The notes under the pieces: model-generated
Told to the model about the DNA's origin: nothing
Databases searched by the model: none
The model's input: the letters and a program-made list of their open reading frames with translations, nothing else
In this document: positions 1 through 7,201 of the stretch, piece after piece
Position numbering within the stretch: position 1 is the stretch's first letter
Layout: every line of letters begins with the position of its first letter
Assembly (NCBI GenBank): GCA_026988195.1
Contig: JALSLS010000302.1
Span: 1 to 13,421 of the forward strand
DNA: 13,421 nucleotides
Origin: Methylomonas sp.
GTDB taxonomy: Bacteria > Pseudomonadota > Gammaproteobacteria > Methylococcales > Methylomonadaceae
Reading direction: 5' to 3'
Made by a program: the position numbers and the translations under genes

Positions 1-146
1 TTGGGCTTTCTGACACCACGAGCGAGAATTGACACAATACCGTAATCTCTAGTTAAAACATCCAGAATCAAACTGCTTTCACGGTATTTTCTATGCTGTA
101 AAATAAATGCAGGTTGTAATTGAACCTGTGTATTGCTCACGTTCAT
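1..146 (-). CDS. recO: RecO, DNA repair and recombination protein (N-terminal part)
   Basis: RecO works with RecF and RecR to load RecA onto SSB-coated single-stranded DNA and to anneal strands. Only the first 48 codons are in the window; the gene runs off the left edge. The translation starts MNVSNTQVQLQPAFILQHRK and continues with YRESSLILDVLTRDYG and then SILARGVRKP. This is the N-terminal OB-fold signature of the family (YRESS, the aromatic/Leu run, and the ARGVR loop). The ATG start lies 22 bp downstream of the era stop on the same strand, with only a weak ribosome-binding site, so it is probably the next gene of the rnc-era operon. The era-recO order is common in gammaproteobacteria. 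Identification is strong although the gene is partial. Confidence 0.93.
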   Translation of the reverse strand, partial: MNVSNTQVQLQPAFILQHRKYRESSLILDVLTRDYGIVSILARGVRKP

Positions 147-168
147 TTATAAGGGGCGATAGTTTTAA

Positions 169-1053
169 CTATTCGTCCAAAAACCCTAGACTGTGTAAAG
201 CACGCTCACTATTCGCCCAACCTTTTTTCACTTTAACCCAAATTTGTAGATAAACCTTTTTATCAATTAGTTTTTCAATATCAATTCGTGCGTCAGTCCC
301 CACCTTCTTAAGCAGTTCTCCTTGCTTACCAATAACAATATTCTTTTGAGAGTCTCGCTCAACCCATACAATGGCATAAATTTTAGTTATTTTTTGTTGC
401 TCTTCATAACGCTCAATTTCAACTGTCATGGAATAAGGCAATTCATCCCCTAATCTTCTGGTTAGTTTCTCTCTGACAATTTCTGCAGCTAAAAAACGTT
501 CAGGGCGATCTGTTATTTGATCTTTAGGGTAAATCAAATCACCTTCCGGTAATTGATTCAGCAAAATAGTTTCAAGCCTATCTAAATTAATCCTTTTTAA
601 TGCAGAAATAGGTAACATTTCTTGAAATGGAAACCTTTTTTGAGCTTCAGCAAAAAAAGTTAGGATACTATCTTTATCTTTTACTTTATCAACCTTATTC
701 GCAGCTAATATAACGGGGAGCCCCGCTCTTTCAATCTTTTGAAAAATAACTTCATCATATTCATGCCATGATAATCCATCGATCAACCAAACAACGACAT
801 CAACACCTAGTAATGTGGTATCGGCTGTTTTATTTAAATATCGGTTTAATGCTTTTTTCTCAACCTTGTGCATCCCAGGAGTATCCATATAGATAATCTG
901 CCCAGCATCAGTTGTATTAATCCCTAAAATTCGATGCCTAGTTGTTTGAGGCTTTCTAGATGTAATACTTATTTTTTGTCCTAACATATGATTCATTAAT
1001 GTTGATTTACCAACATTAGGACGACCTATTAACGCGACATAACCACAATTCAT
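169..1053 (-). CDS. era: GTPase Era
   Basis: Era is an essential Ras-like GTPase with a KH domain that binds the 3' end of 16S rRNA and assists 30S assembly. The 294-residue length is typical. G1 is GRPNVGKST (10-18), the switch I region includes QTTRHR (36-41), G3 is DTPG (57-60), G4 is NKVD (119-122) and G5 is SALK (150-153). The C-terminal KH domain (about 205-285) carries the binding loop VIGKQGELLKKVG (240-252) and the usual WVKVKKGW ending. The ATG overlaps the rnc stop by 4 bp (ATGA), so translation is very likely coupled to rnc. All key residues are present and nothing looks damaged. Confidence 0.98.
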   Translation of the reverse strand: MNCGYVALIGRPNVGKSTLMNHMLGQKISITSRKPQTTRHRILGINTTDAGQIIYMDTPGMHKVEKKALNRYLNKTADTTLLGVDVVVWLIDGLSWHEYDEVIFQKIERAGLPVILAANKVDKVKDKDSILTFFAEAQKRFPFQEMLPISALKRINLDRLETILLNQLPEGDLIYPKDQITDRPERFLAAEIVREKLTRRLGDELPYSMTVEIERYEEQQKITKIYAIVWVERDSQKNIVIGKQGELLKKVGTDARIDIEKLIDKKVYLQIWVKVKKGWANSERALHSLGFLDE

Positions 1054-1736
1054 TTAATTTTCTTCTTAATTAATTTTAACATTTGTTCGGCCGCACCCTG
1101 CTCAGCTCTTTTTCTAGACTCACCTGTAGCAATACAAGGTTTAACCTGACTTAAATTTGTTGTACATTTAACACTAAATGTTTGCTCATGTGCAGCACCG
1201 GTCATTTTGATAAGCTCATAGACGGGTAAATCAATTTTTCTTGACTGCATCAATTCTTGCAATTGGGTTTTAGGGTCTTTTGCCGATTTTTTCAAATCTA
1301 ACGCTTCTAACTTTTGAGTAAATATTTTAAGTATCCACTCTTTACATACCAGCACACCTTGGTCTTTTAACAAAGCCCCCATAATCGCTTCCATAGCATC
1401 AGATAAAATAGAATCTCGCCTGTATCCTCCACTTTTTAATTCACCTGAACCAAGAATTAAATAATCGCCTAAGTTATGCTCTCTTGCTAAACTCGCCAAA
1501 GCCCCTTGGTTAACAAGCCGTGCTCTTAACCGGCTTAATTCACCTTCACTGGCTACTGGAAACATTTCATAAAGCTTTTCAGCAATCACATAGCCTAAAA
1601 TAGAGTCACCTAAAAATTCCAGTCGCTCATTATTTTTAGCTCCCACACTACGATGCGTTAAAGCCATCACAAACAGCTCAGGCCTATCAAAAGAGAGCCC
1701 TAGTTTTTTAACAAGAATATCTGGCTTTCTTATCAC
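1050..1736 (-). CDS. rnc: Ribonuclease III
   Basis: RNase III cleaves double-stranded RNA, matures rRNA precursors and degrades or processes structured mRNAs. The 228-residue length is normal. The catalytic domain holds the signature NERLEFLGDS (36-45). The acidic metal-binding residues E37, E40, D44, D113 and E116 line up with those of the E. coli enzyme, and the second motif reads SDAMEAIMGA (112-121). A double-stranded RNA-binding domain follows (about 154-225), ending with the family-typical ESRKRAEQGAAEQ. The start codon is GTG and overlaps the TGA of the upstream DUF4845 gene by 4 bp (GTGA). Together with the ATGA junction to era this gives a tightly coupled DUF4845-rnc-era unit. A long hairpin-forming element lies upstream of that unit (2191-2348). 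Confidence 0.98.
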   Translation of the reverse strand: MIRKPDILVKKLGLSFDRPELFVMALTHRSVGAKNNERLEFLGDSILGYVIAEKLYEMFPVASEGELSRLRARLVNQGALASLAREHNLGDYLILGSGELKSGGYRRDSILSDAMEAIMGALLKDQGVLVCKEWILKIFTQKLEALDLKKSAKDPKTQLQELMQSRKIDLPVYELIKMTGAAHEQTFSVKCTTNLSQVKPCIATGESRKRAEQGAAEQMLKLIKKKIK

Positions 1737-2113
1737 TCAGAACCACCAACCTCAAAAAACTCATAGAACTCCACTAGTACACTTAAATTACCGGCAATTT
1801 TTTCTACACGTTCATATTCAATTTCTATTTTCAGGTAATCATCGTGCTTAGTAATAGTAATATCGTTTCCATCTACTTTTGTAACGTAATTTAAATCAAA
1901 CCGTTTATATAGACTTTCCTGTAACTCACGCTTAGTCATGGTCTCTACATCAGGTGTTTCTTCCACGGCTGCCAGCGCATTAACAACTTTGCTATGATTT
2001 AAATAAATGGGTCCAATTTTTAACCCCAACATGACAAAAAAACCAAATATTGCCAAAATAAAAACTAGCGTAATAAGTGTTAGTCCTCGTTGATTTTTCT
2101 CTGAATAAGTCAT
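1733..2113 (-). CDS. DUF4845 family single-pass membrane protein
   Basis: This is a small protein of 126 residues with no known function. A basic N-terminus (MTYSEKNQRG) is followed by one hydrophobic helix at about 11-31 (LTLITLVFILAIFGFFVMLG), which somewhat resembles a type IV pilin-like N-terminus. A mixed soluble domain follows, with the DUF4845-like segment KIGPIYLNHSKV at 32-43 and an acidic middle. Genes of this family regularly sit between lepB and rnc in gammaproteobacteria, which agrees with the assignment. The ATG has a GAGAA-type ribosome-binding site a few bases upstream, and the stop overlaps the GTG start of rnc. The protein is probably anchored in the inner membrane with the soluble part outside. 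The family call rests on position and sequence resemblance; no role can be read from the sequence. Confidence 0.85.
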   Translation of the reverse strand: MTYSEKNQRGLTLITLVFILAIFGFFVMLGLKIGPIYLNHSKVVNALAAVEETPDVETMTKRELQESLYKRFDLNYVTKVDGNDITITKHDDYLKIEIEYERVEKIAGNLSVLVEFYEFFEVGGSE

Positions 2114-2148
2114 CGTATTCTCGAATAAATTAAAATAATATATCTTTC

Positions 2149-2418
2149 ATGGTAACGACTCACCCTATAAAAAATTAACTGTCGCACTTAGGAACGTGTA
2201 TGAAACAACTTCCCGATTTCTAACTTGTCTTTTTGCTCCAGATGGAATGATCTCACTCGTTGCGTAGCTTGCTATGCGCCTCATGAGATCATTCCACCTG
2301 AAACAAATCCTACCTTATAATTTCGGGAAGTTATTCCATACACGTTCCTTAGTCCCTCCTTCCAAGTGGAGAAAAGGTTAGGATAGTGTCCAGGTGAATA
2401 AGGGTAAGTCGTTACCAT
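2149..2418. repeat. Outer inverted-repeat element in the lepB-DUF4845 gap
   Basis: An 18-bp inverted repeat, ATGGTAACGACT-Y-ACCCT, bounds this stretch at 2149-2166 and again in reverse complement at 2401-2418. It has one mismatch and extends a further 5 bp outward with one more. No coding potential was found inside. If the inner element (2191-2348) and one copy of its TTA duplication are removed, about 109 bp remain, including a CCTCCTTCC...GTGGAG segment. That size and structure fit a short non-autonomous repeat of the kind often called MITE-like. No clear target-site duplication is visible at its outer ends, so it could also be a palindromic intergenic repeat without transposition history. 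It fills nearly the whole 320-bp space between lepB and DUF4845. Confidence 0.7.
2191..2348. mobile_element. 158-bp MITE-like element nested inside the outer repeat
   Basis: The ends are a 26-bp inverted repeat with two mismatches: GGAACGTGTATG at 2191-2202 and CATACACGTTCC at 2337-2348, both continuing inward to an AACTTCCCGA block or its complement. The direct repeat TTA lies immediately outside each end (2188-2190 and 2349-2351), consistent with a 3-bp target duplication. Inside is a perfect 13-bp palindrome arm pair, TGGAATGATCTCA (2243-2255) and TGAGATCATTCCA (2284-2296), around a 28-nt loop that itself pairs (GCGTAGC/GCTATGC). No protein is encoded. A related but truncated copy lies at about 9566-9654, so this is a dispersed family. 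Lying between lepB and the DUF4845-rnc-era genes, it would form a long structured RNA if transcribed. Confidence 0.83.
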
Positions 2419-2433
2419 TAAAGTATAGCTAAA

Positions 2434-3210
2434 TTATTTTAAAATAGTACCGATTCTATCAAACCCTACACCTTTATACTCCCAGTCCCAACTCATCCAG
2501 ATAAAAAAAGCTTTGCCAACTAAATTTTCTTCTGGCACAGTTCCCCAGTAGCGGCTGTCATTACTATTATCTCGGTTATCGCCCATCATAAAATACTGGC
2601 CTTCTGGAATAACAAAAGTACCTTCAACTGATGGTAAACCATGCTTCACTAGAATACTATGCTCAAACCCAGCAAGATTTTCAATAAAGTGCTCAGCGCC
2701 TGTCATATTGACACCTTGCCCCACTCCCTGATACGAACCTAGAGAGACTTGTGTTGCAACTTTTCCATTTATATAAACTGTTTTATTATAATAAGACACT
2801 TTATCGCCTGGCAGCCCAACAACCCGCTTTATATAATCTATTTTTGGATTTTTGGGGTAACGAAAAACAGCAATATCCCCCCTTTCTGGTGAATTCATCT
2901 CAATAATCTTGGTATTTAACACAGGTATACGAATTCCGTAGGTATACTTATTAACCAAAATGAAATCCCCTATTAATAAAGTCGGCATCATTGACCCCGA
3001 CGGGATCCTAAAGGGCTCAGCTATAAAGGATCTTAAAATTAAGACTATAAAAACGATAGGAAAAAAAGAATGGGCATACTCTACCAGTAAAGGCTCTTTC
3101 TGAGTTGCTGGATCTATTTTAGAAAGCTTTAGATATAATATATAGCTCCCCCAAATAATACCCGTAACCAAACTTGCTATAACTAGAAAAAAAGAAAAAT
3201 CGTAATCCAT
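2434..3210 (-). CDS. lepB: Signal peptidase I (LepB)
   Basis: LepB is the inner-membrane serine protease that removes signal peptides from proteins exported by Sec and Tat. Two N-terminal membrane segments (about 6-27 and 49-61) precede the periplasmic catalytic part. The nucleophile is S73 in the box SGSMMPTLLIGD (71-82), and the general base is K128 in YIKRVVGLPGDKV (126-138). Box E is present as GDNRDNSNDSRYWG. The length of 258 residues is shorter than E. coli LepB (324), but all catalytic boxes are intact, and shorter versions are common. The ATG at 3210 is the only start that keeps the first membrane helix whole; no strong ribosome-binding site precedes it. It follows lepA by 75 bp on the same strand, the usual lepA-lepB order. 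Confidence 0.97.
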   Translation of the reverse strand: MDYDFSFFLVIASLVTGIIWGSYILYLKLSKIDPATQKEPLLVEYAHSFFPIVFIVLILRSFIAEPFRIPSGSMMPTLLIGDFILVNKYTYGIRIPVLNTKIIEMNSPERGDIAVFRYPKNPKIDYIKRVVGLPGDKVSYYNKTVYINGKVATQVSLGSYQGVGQGVNMTGAEHFIENLAGFEHSILVKHGLPSVEGTFVIPEGQYFMMGDNRDNSNDSRYWGTVPEENLVGKAFFIWMSWDWEYKGVGFDRIGTILK

Positions 3211-3285
3211 GAAATTTTTTATTGTTTAAGTTGAAAAGAGAAATGTATTTATATAGAGAAAAAACACAGCATAAAAACCTAAAGT

Positions 3286-5088
3286 CTATTTTTCTTTATT
3301 GACTTGTAAAACAGCTAAAAAAGCTTCTTGTGGAATTTCAATACTTCCCACTTGCTTCATCCGCTTTTTACCTGCTTTTTGTTTCTCTAACAGTTTTTTC
3401 TTACGAGAAATATCACCACCATAACATTTGGCCGTTACATTTTTTCTCATTGCTTTGACTGTTGATCTGGCAATAACTTTAGAGCCGATAGCCGCTTGAA
3501 TCGCAACTTCGTACATCTGCCTTGGAATAAGGTCCTTCATAGTTTCAACTAAACCACGACCACGTCCTTGGCTTTGATCCTTATGAACGATAACTGACAG
3601 CGCATCAACTCTATCGCCACTAATTAATACATCCAATTTTACCAAAGGTGCAGGTTCAAAGCGTTGAAACTCATAATCAAATGAAGCATAGCCCCGACTG
3701 ACTGATTTAAGCCTGTCAAAGAAATCGAGTACCACTTCACTCATCGGTAATTCATAATTTAATGAAACTTGGCTACCGGTATACTGCATGTTTTTTTGAA
3801 CACCTCGTTTTTCGACACATAGGCCAATAACACTTCCTAAGTACTCCTGAGGCACCAAAATATTTGCAAGAATAATCGGTTCTCTTATCTCCAAAATTGC
3901 ACCCGAATCTGGTAAATTAGCAGGATTATCAACCCTTAATATTTCACCTGCATGAGTTTCAACCTCATAAACAACAGTTGGTGCTGTAGTAATTAAATCT
4001 ATATTGTATTCACGCTCTAAACGCTCTTGCACAATCTCCATGTGCAACAAACCTAAGAATCCACAACGAAAACCAAAGCCTAAAGCTTGTGAACTTTCTG
4101 CTTCAAAATTCAGTGCAGCATCATTTAAACGTAGCTTATCCAAAGCCTCCCGCATATTATTAAAGTCATCAGAACTGACAGGATATAAACCAGCAAAAAC
4201 GCGTGGTTGAACTGTTTCAAAACCAGGTAAAGATTCTGTTGCAGGATTATCAGCTAAAGTAATAGTATCACCCACGGGTGCACCATAAATATCTTTAATA
4301 CCCGCAATAATAAAACCTACCTCACCGGTATTTAAAACCTCTGTAAATGTCTGTTTAGGCGTGTAAACACCTACTTTTTCAGCTAAATAAGTTTTCCCTG
4401 TAGACATAACCTTTAGTTTTTGTTTTTTACGTATACTACCGTTAACAATTTTAACTAATGATACTACGCCAAGATAATTATCAAACCAAGAGTCAATAAT
4501 TAATGCTTGTAAGGGAGCGCTAGAGTCGCCACTAGGTGCAGGTACTTTTTTGACTAACTGCTCTAATACATCTTCAATACCTATCCCTGTTTTGGCACTA
4601 ATATGAAGTGCTTCAGAGGCATCAATACCGATAACATCTTCAATTTCAGCTGACACACGCTCAGGTTCAGCTGAGGGTAAATCAATTTTATTAAGAACAG
4701 GAACCACTTCCAAGCCTTGTTCAATGGCGGTATAACAGTTCGCTACACTCTGAGCCTCAACCCCTTGTGCAGCATCAACAACTAATAAAGCACCTTCACA
4801 GGCTGCCAATGAGCGTGAAACTTCATAAGAAAAATCTACATGTCCGGGTGTATCAATAAAGTTTAATTGATATATTTCACCATCACTTGATTGATAATGT
4901 AAGGTAACACTTTGTGCTTTAATGGTAATCCCTCGTTCTCGCTCTAAATCCATAGAATCAAGAACCTGGGCCTCCATTTCTCTATTACTTAGACCATCAC
5001 AAACCTGAATAAAACGATCTGCCAGTGTTGATTTTCCATGGTCGATATGAGCGATAATGGAAAAGTTTCTTATATTTTTTTGGTCCAC
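3286..5088 (-). CDS. lepA: Elongation factor 4 (LepA), back-translocating GTPase
   Basis: LepA is a ribosome-bound translational GTPase related to EF-G that acts on stalled or incorrectly translocated ribosomes and in initiation or 30S biogenesis. The length of 600 residues matches the family. The G domain has AHIDHGKST (13-21), the G2 segment RGITIKAQ (52-59), DTPGHVDF (79-86), NKID (133-136) and a SAKTGIG G5 motif. Domains II, III and V follow, and the LepA-specific C-terminal domain ends with the basic stretch DISRKKKLLEKQKAGKKRMK. The start is GTG, giving MDQKNIRNFSIIAHIDHGKS, which matches the normal family N-terminus. It lies only 3 nt after the TAA ending the decayed mucD frame, so lepA was probably translationally coupled to mucD before that gene was lost. 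No strong ribosome-binding site is visible. Confidence 0.98.
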   Translation of the reverse strand: MDQKNIRNFSIIAHIDHGKSTLADRFIQVCDGLSNREMEAQVLDSMDLERERGITIKAQSVTLHYQSSDGEIYQLNFIDTPGHVDFSYEVSRSLAACEGALLVVDAAQGVEAQSVANCYTAIEQGLEVVPVLNKIDLPSAEPERVSAEIEDVIGIDASEALHISAKTGIGIEDVLEQLVKKVPAPSGDSSAPLQALIIDSWFDNYLGVVSLVKIVNGSIRKKQKLKVMSTGKTYLAEKVGVYTPKQTFTEVLNTGEVGFIIAGIKDIYGAPVGDTITLADNPATESLPGFETVQPRVFAGLYPVSSDDFNNMREALDKLRLNDAALNFEAESSQALGFGFRCGFLGLLHMEIVQERLEREYNIDLITTAPTVVYEVETHAGEILRVDNPANLPDSGAILEIREPIILANILVPQEYLGSVIGLCVEKRGVQKNMQYTGSQVSLNYELPMSEVVLDFFDRLKSVSRGYASFDYEFQRFEPAPLVKLDVLISGDRVDALSVIVHKDQSQGRGRGLVETMKDLIPRQMYEVAIQAAIGSKVIARSTVKAMRKNVTAKCYGGDISRKKKLLEKQKAGKKRMKQVGSIEIPQEAFLAVLQVNKEK

Positions 5089-5091
5089 AGT

Positions 5092-5342
5092 TTATTTATC
5101 TATTCTTAATGCTAGAAAAGCTGGACTACCTCTACGCTAAATTAAAACAGCAATAGATCGGCCAGTTGGGAGTTTCTTGACTATTTTATCAAAATCCGCC
5201 AACCCCCGAACAACATTCTTCTGAATTCTTAAAATAACACCACCTTGCTGTACATTAGAAGCTAATGATTTAGCTCCGTCAGGTGCAGTTGAGCATTAAC
5301 AGGTATAGTCATTAATACCAGAAAAAAGACCCTATTACACAT
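5092..5342 (-). pseudogene. mucD: Remnant of a mucD/degQ-type periplasmic serine protease gene
   Basis: Two broken pieces of one ancestral gene lie between rseB and lepA, the usual mucD position. The 5' piece opens with ATG at 5342 and reads MCNRVFFLVLMTIPVNAQ, a convincing signal peptide, then ends at TAG (5262-5264). In a different frame from about 5283 downward comes ASNVQQGGVILRIQKNVV followed by GLADFDKIVKKLPTGRSIAV and LI. This is the end of the second PDZ domain of MucD/DegQ proteins, where GDVI...F..IV..LP.GRS..LLIQR is typical. A TAG at 5137-5139 replaces the usual Gln codon. The frame then continues RRGSPAFLALRIDK to TAA at 5092-5094, again the normal family ending. The whole trypsin-like domain and PDZ1 are missing (roughly 380 residues). 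The damage is one large internal deletion with a frame change plus at least one nonsense mutation. Confidence 0.85.
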
Positions 5343-5367
5343 TTAAGCATAACCAATCCGTTAGTTT

Positions 5368-5663
5368 TACCTGATTACGTACGAGTCTCAGCCATTTTAT
5401 AAAAACACCGATTCAACTGTTATACGTCATCTCGGCAGGGGTTAACATTATGCTATCCTGCATAATGCCCTTTGGGTAAATGCAAATCTGTTCCAGACAG
5501 ATTTGTGCCGAGATCCAGAATCCAAGGATGGGATGATTGTATAAACAAGTATCTGCTAATTATTCAGATCGTACATCCCTATACACTGGATACCAGCAAT
5601 CCCTGCTGGTATGACGTGAAACTGGTGTGCTGTATATGGCGGAAGCTCATGGGTAATCAGGTA
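5368..5663. mobile_element. ~296-bp MITE-like element between rseB and the mucD remnant
   Basis: The outer ends are a perfect 11-bp inverted repeat: TACCTGATTAC (5368-5378) and GTAATCAGGTA (5653-5663). A direct repeat GTTT flanks both ends (5364-5367 and 5664-5667), consistent with a 4-bp target duplication. The arms stay imperfectly complementary inward for about 70 bp, through a GCCAT block and on to CGTCAT...GGCAGGG (5425-5440), mirrored by CCCTGCTGGTATGACG (5601-5616). Internal hairpins include ATTATGC/GCATAAT (5447-5466), CAAATCTGT/ACAGATTTG (5483-5505) and ACCAGCA/TGCTGGT (5592-5610). No protein is encoded; an open frame on the plus strand here merely follows the repeat. The element accounts for most of the gap between rseB and the mucD remnant, where mucC lies in Pseudomonas. 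The inner CGTCAT-bounded part may be a separate, older repeat. Confidence 0.75.
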
Positions 5664-5696
5664 GTTTTATGTGGCGAGAATTAAGAAAGGGGAGGA

Positions 5697-6638
5697 TTAT
5701 TTAAGCCTAATGCCTTGCGCAATAAACCGAACAGCACTGACAGGGACTTCCCCCAACACTGTTATTTGAAAGTTATCGATAATCTTTGTTAATGATTTAA
5801 CAGATCCTAAGACCCGCAAGCCCTCTTTTGTATCATCACCTTTATCTTCTATATAAACAGAAACCGCTGAAAAACCATCACTTAAAAGTATATGCCCTGT
5901 TGATTGCCCCATACTCCTCTCATCCATTCTGGTATAAAACACAACCGAATAATGTAAAGGTAATTGTTGCAGCACAATTCTAGCCTGCTCAATTGATGGT
6001 GGCTCTACTTGTTCCTTGGTATTATGATTTTTCACTTTATGATCAATACTACTCGCAGTAGAAATAGGACTACTTACGTGAATATCAGTAAAAACCACTT
6101 GCTCTACCGTTGTACCAGAAAGGTCATAAACTTCAGATTTTAGTGGTAAAAAATTTTCTTTATTGATCCAAATCTTACGCTTATAACGGTACTGATCTTT
6201 TGGTTCAATAGAAATAACATATGCAGGTAACATAGCAACAGATTCACTCTCAAGTGCTACAAAAGAATAAACATTGTGCAAAGTTGCAAAGTCTTCAGGT
6301 AAATCAACAATAAATGAATCACTTACAGGATTATTATTTACCACGACCTCATTGGTTTTTTTAAAAACACAGCGCACTGAACCAGCTTCTCTAATGACTT
6401 CACGCATTGGAGAGTTTAATGAGAGTAATCGCTCTTGTTCTTGGCCATTATTAACTGAATGAAAATATTTCATGGTATCAAGGCGGCCATTTTTAAAAAA
6501 AGCAACGGTTCCTTGGTAGTCAAGTTGCTTCATTGCCTGACTCATATTTTCTAACAGCTTCTGTGCACTTACATCTGCAGCCTTTGCAAAAGCAACTGTG
6601 TTTGATAAACAGAAAATAAGTAAAACACGGTAAAACAT
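5697..6638 (-). CDS. rseB: RseB/MucB, periplasmic regulator of the sigma-E anti-sigma factor
   Basis: RseB binds the periplasmic part of RseA and shields it from the site-1 protease until lipopolysaccharide or lipid signals release it. The 313-residue length is close to that of E. coli RseB (318). The N-terminus MFYRVLLIFCLSNTVAFAKA is a signal peptide with likely cleavage near residue 20. The large lipoprotein-carrier-like domain follows (about 25-200, with LDYQGTVAFFKNGRLDTMKY and KRKIWINKENFLPLKSEVYD). A smaller C-terminal domain (about 215-313) ends PVSAVRFIAQGIRLK. The ATG lies 5 bp after the rseA stop, so the two are co-translated. Downstream, the gene normally followed by mucC/mucD is followed instead by the repeat element and the mucD remnant. 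The protein itself appears intact. Confidence 0.94.
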   Translation of the reverse strand: MFYRVLLIFCLSNTVAFAKAADVSAQKLLENMSQAMKQLDYQGTVAFFKNGRLDTMKYFHSVNNGQEQERLLSLNSPMREVIREAGSVRCVFKKTNEVVVNNNPVSDSFIVDLPEDFATLHNVYSFVALESESVAMLPAYVISIEPKDQYRYKRKIWINKENFLPLKSEVYDLSGTTVEQVVFTDIHVSSPISTASSIDHKVKNHNTKEQVEPPSIEQARIVLQQLPLHYSVVFYTRMDERSMGQSTGHILLSDGFSAVSVYIEDKGDDTKEGLRVLGSVKSLTKIIDNFQITVLGEVPVSAVRFIAQGIRLK

Positions 6639-6643
6639 ATTAT

Positions 6644-7189
6644 TTAATCCCGCCCATAACTTACTGTACTGGCCAAAGGATGAACGTACAAAGACCCATG
6701 GGTGTATAGCTCATCATTATGGGCTTGCAGATAAGCCTTCAATCGTTCATGTTGTGAAGGTTTATTAATATATTCAACATTTTGAGCAGGCTGTTCAAGC
6801 AACTTAATATCAACCGCTGCCATTTGCTGAGTTTGATTATTATCTTGAGTTCCAACTTGTTGAGACACGATAACAGCAACACAAGCAACCGTTGCTGCCA
6901 CAGCCAAAGAAGTCTTCTGCCAAAAATTAACGGATCTATTTTTGCTGACCTTTTTCGGCAATAAATAATGGGGTTCCTGATTAATCTGCTGCTTAATTTT
7001 TTCTAAAAAATCAGCATTAATTGTAATATTTTGCTCAGCTTTTAAAGCTTGAGACATCACTTGATACCTATTAAATGTATTTTTCAACTCAGGTTTATTT
7101 TTAATTTCATGCAGCAAACTATCTAATTCAGTATGATCTAATTCATCATCCAAAAACTGCGAAATCATTTGATTTATATTTTTGTTCAT
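6644..7189 (-). CDS. rseA: RseA/MucA, membrane-bound anti-sigma-E factor
   Basis: RseA spans the inner membrane once, holds sigma-E inactive on the cytoplasmic side, and is destroyed stepwise by periplasmic and intramembrane proteases on envelope stress. The 181-residue protein has a cytoplasmic domain with the family signature NQMISQFLDDELD (6-18) and RYQVMSQALK (41-50). It has one transmembrane segment at about 92-109 (KTSLAVAATVACVAVIV) and a periplasmic tail ending HGSLYVHPLASTVSYGRD. The ATG lies 12 bp after the rpoE stop, and a GAGG ribosome-binding site overlaps or abuts that stop codon, which favours matched synthesis of sigma factor and inhibitor. Sequence identity in this family is low, so the call rests mainly on the N-terminal motif, topology and position. 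Confidence 0.93.
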   Translation of the reverse strand: MNKNINQMISQFLDDELDHTELDSLLHEIKNKPELKNTFNRYQVMSQALKAEQNITINADFLEKIKQQINQEPHYLLPKKVSKNRSVNFWQKTSLAVAATVACVAVIVSQQVGTQDNNQTQQMAAVDIKLLEQPAQNVEYINKPSQHERLKAYLQAHNDELYTHGSLYVHPLASTVSYGRD

Positions 7190-7201
7190 TAATATCAGCC
7201 T

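Noticed and set aside
5137..5139. Possible read-through or recoded TAG in the mucD remnant
   Set aside because: Although the frame continues into a family-like C-terminus, the protease domain is absent and a frame change lies upstream, so ordinary pseudogene decay explains it better. TAG also ends era, rpoE, nadB and hrpA normally, so it is not reassigned.
5472..5684. A 70-codon open frame on the plus strand with an ATG start
   Set aside because: It lies almost wholly within the inverted-repeat element at 5368-5663, has no recognisable protein features and is explained by the repeat sequence.
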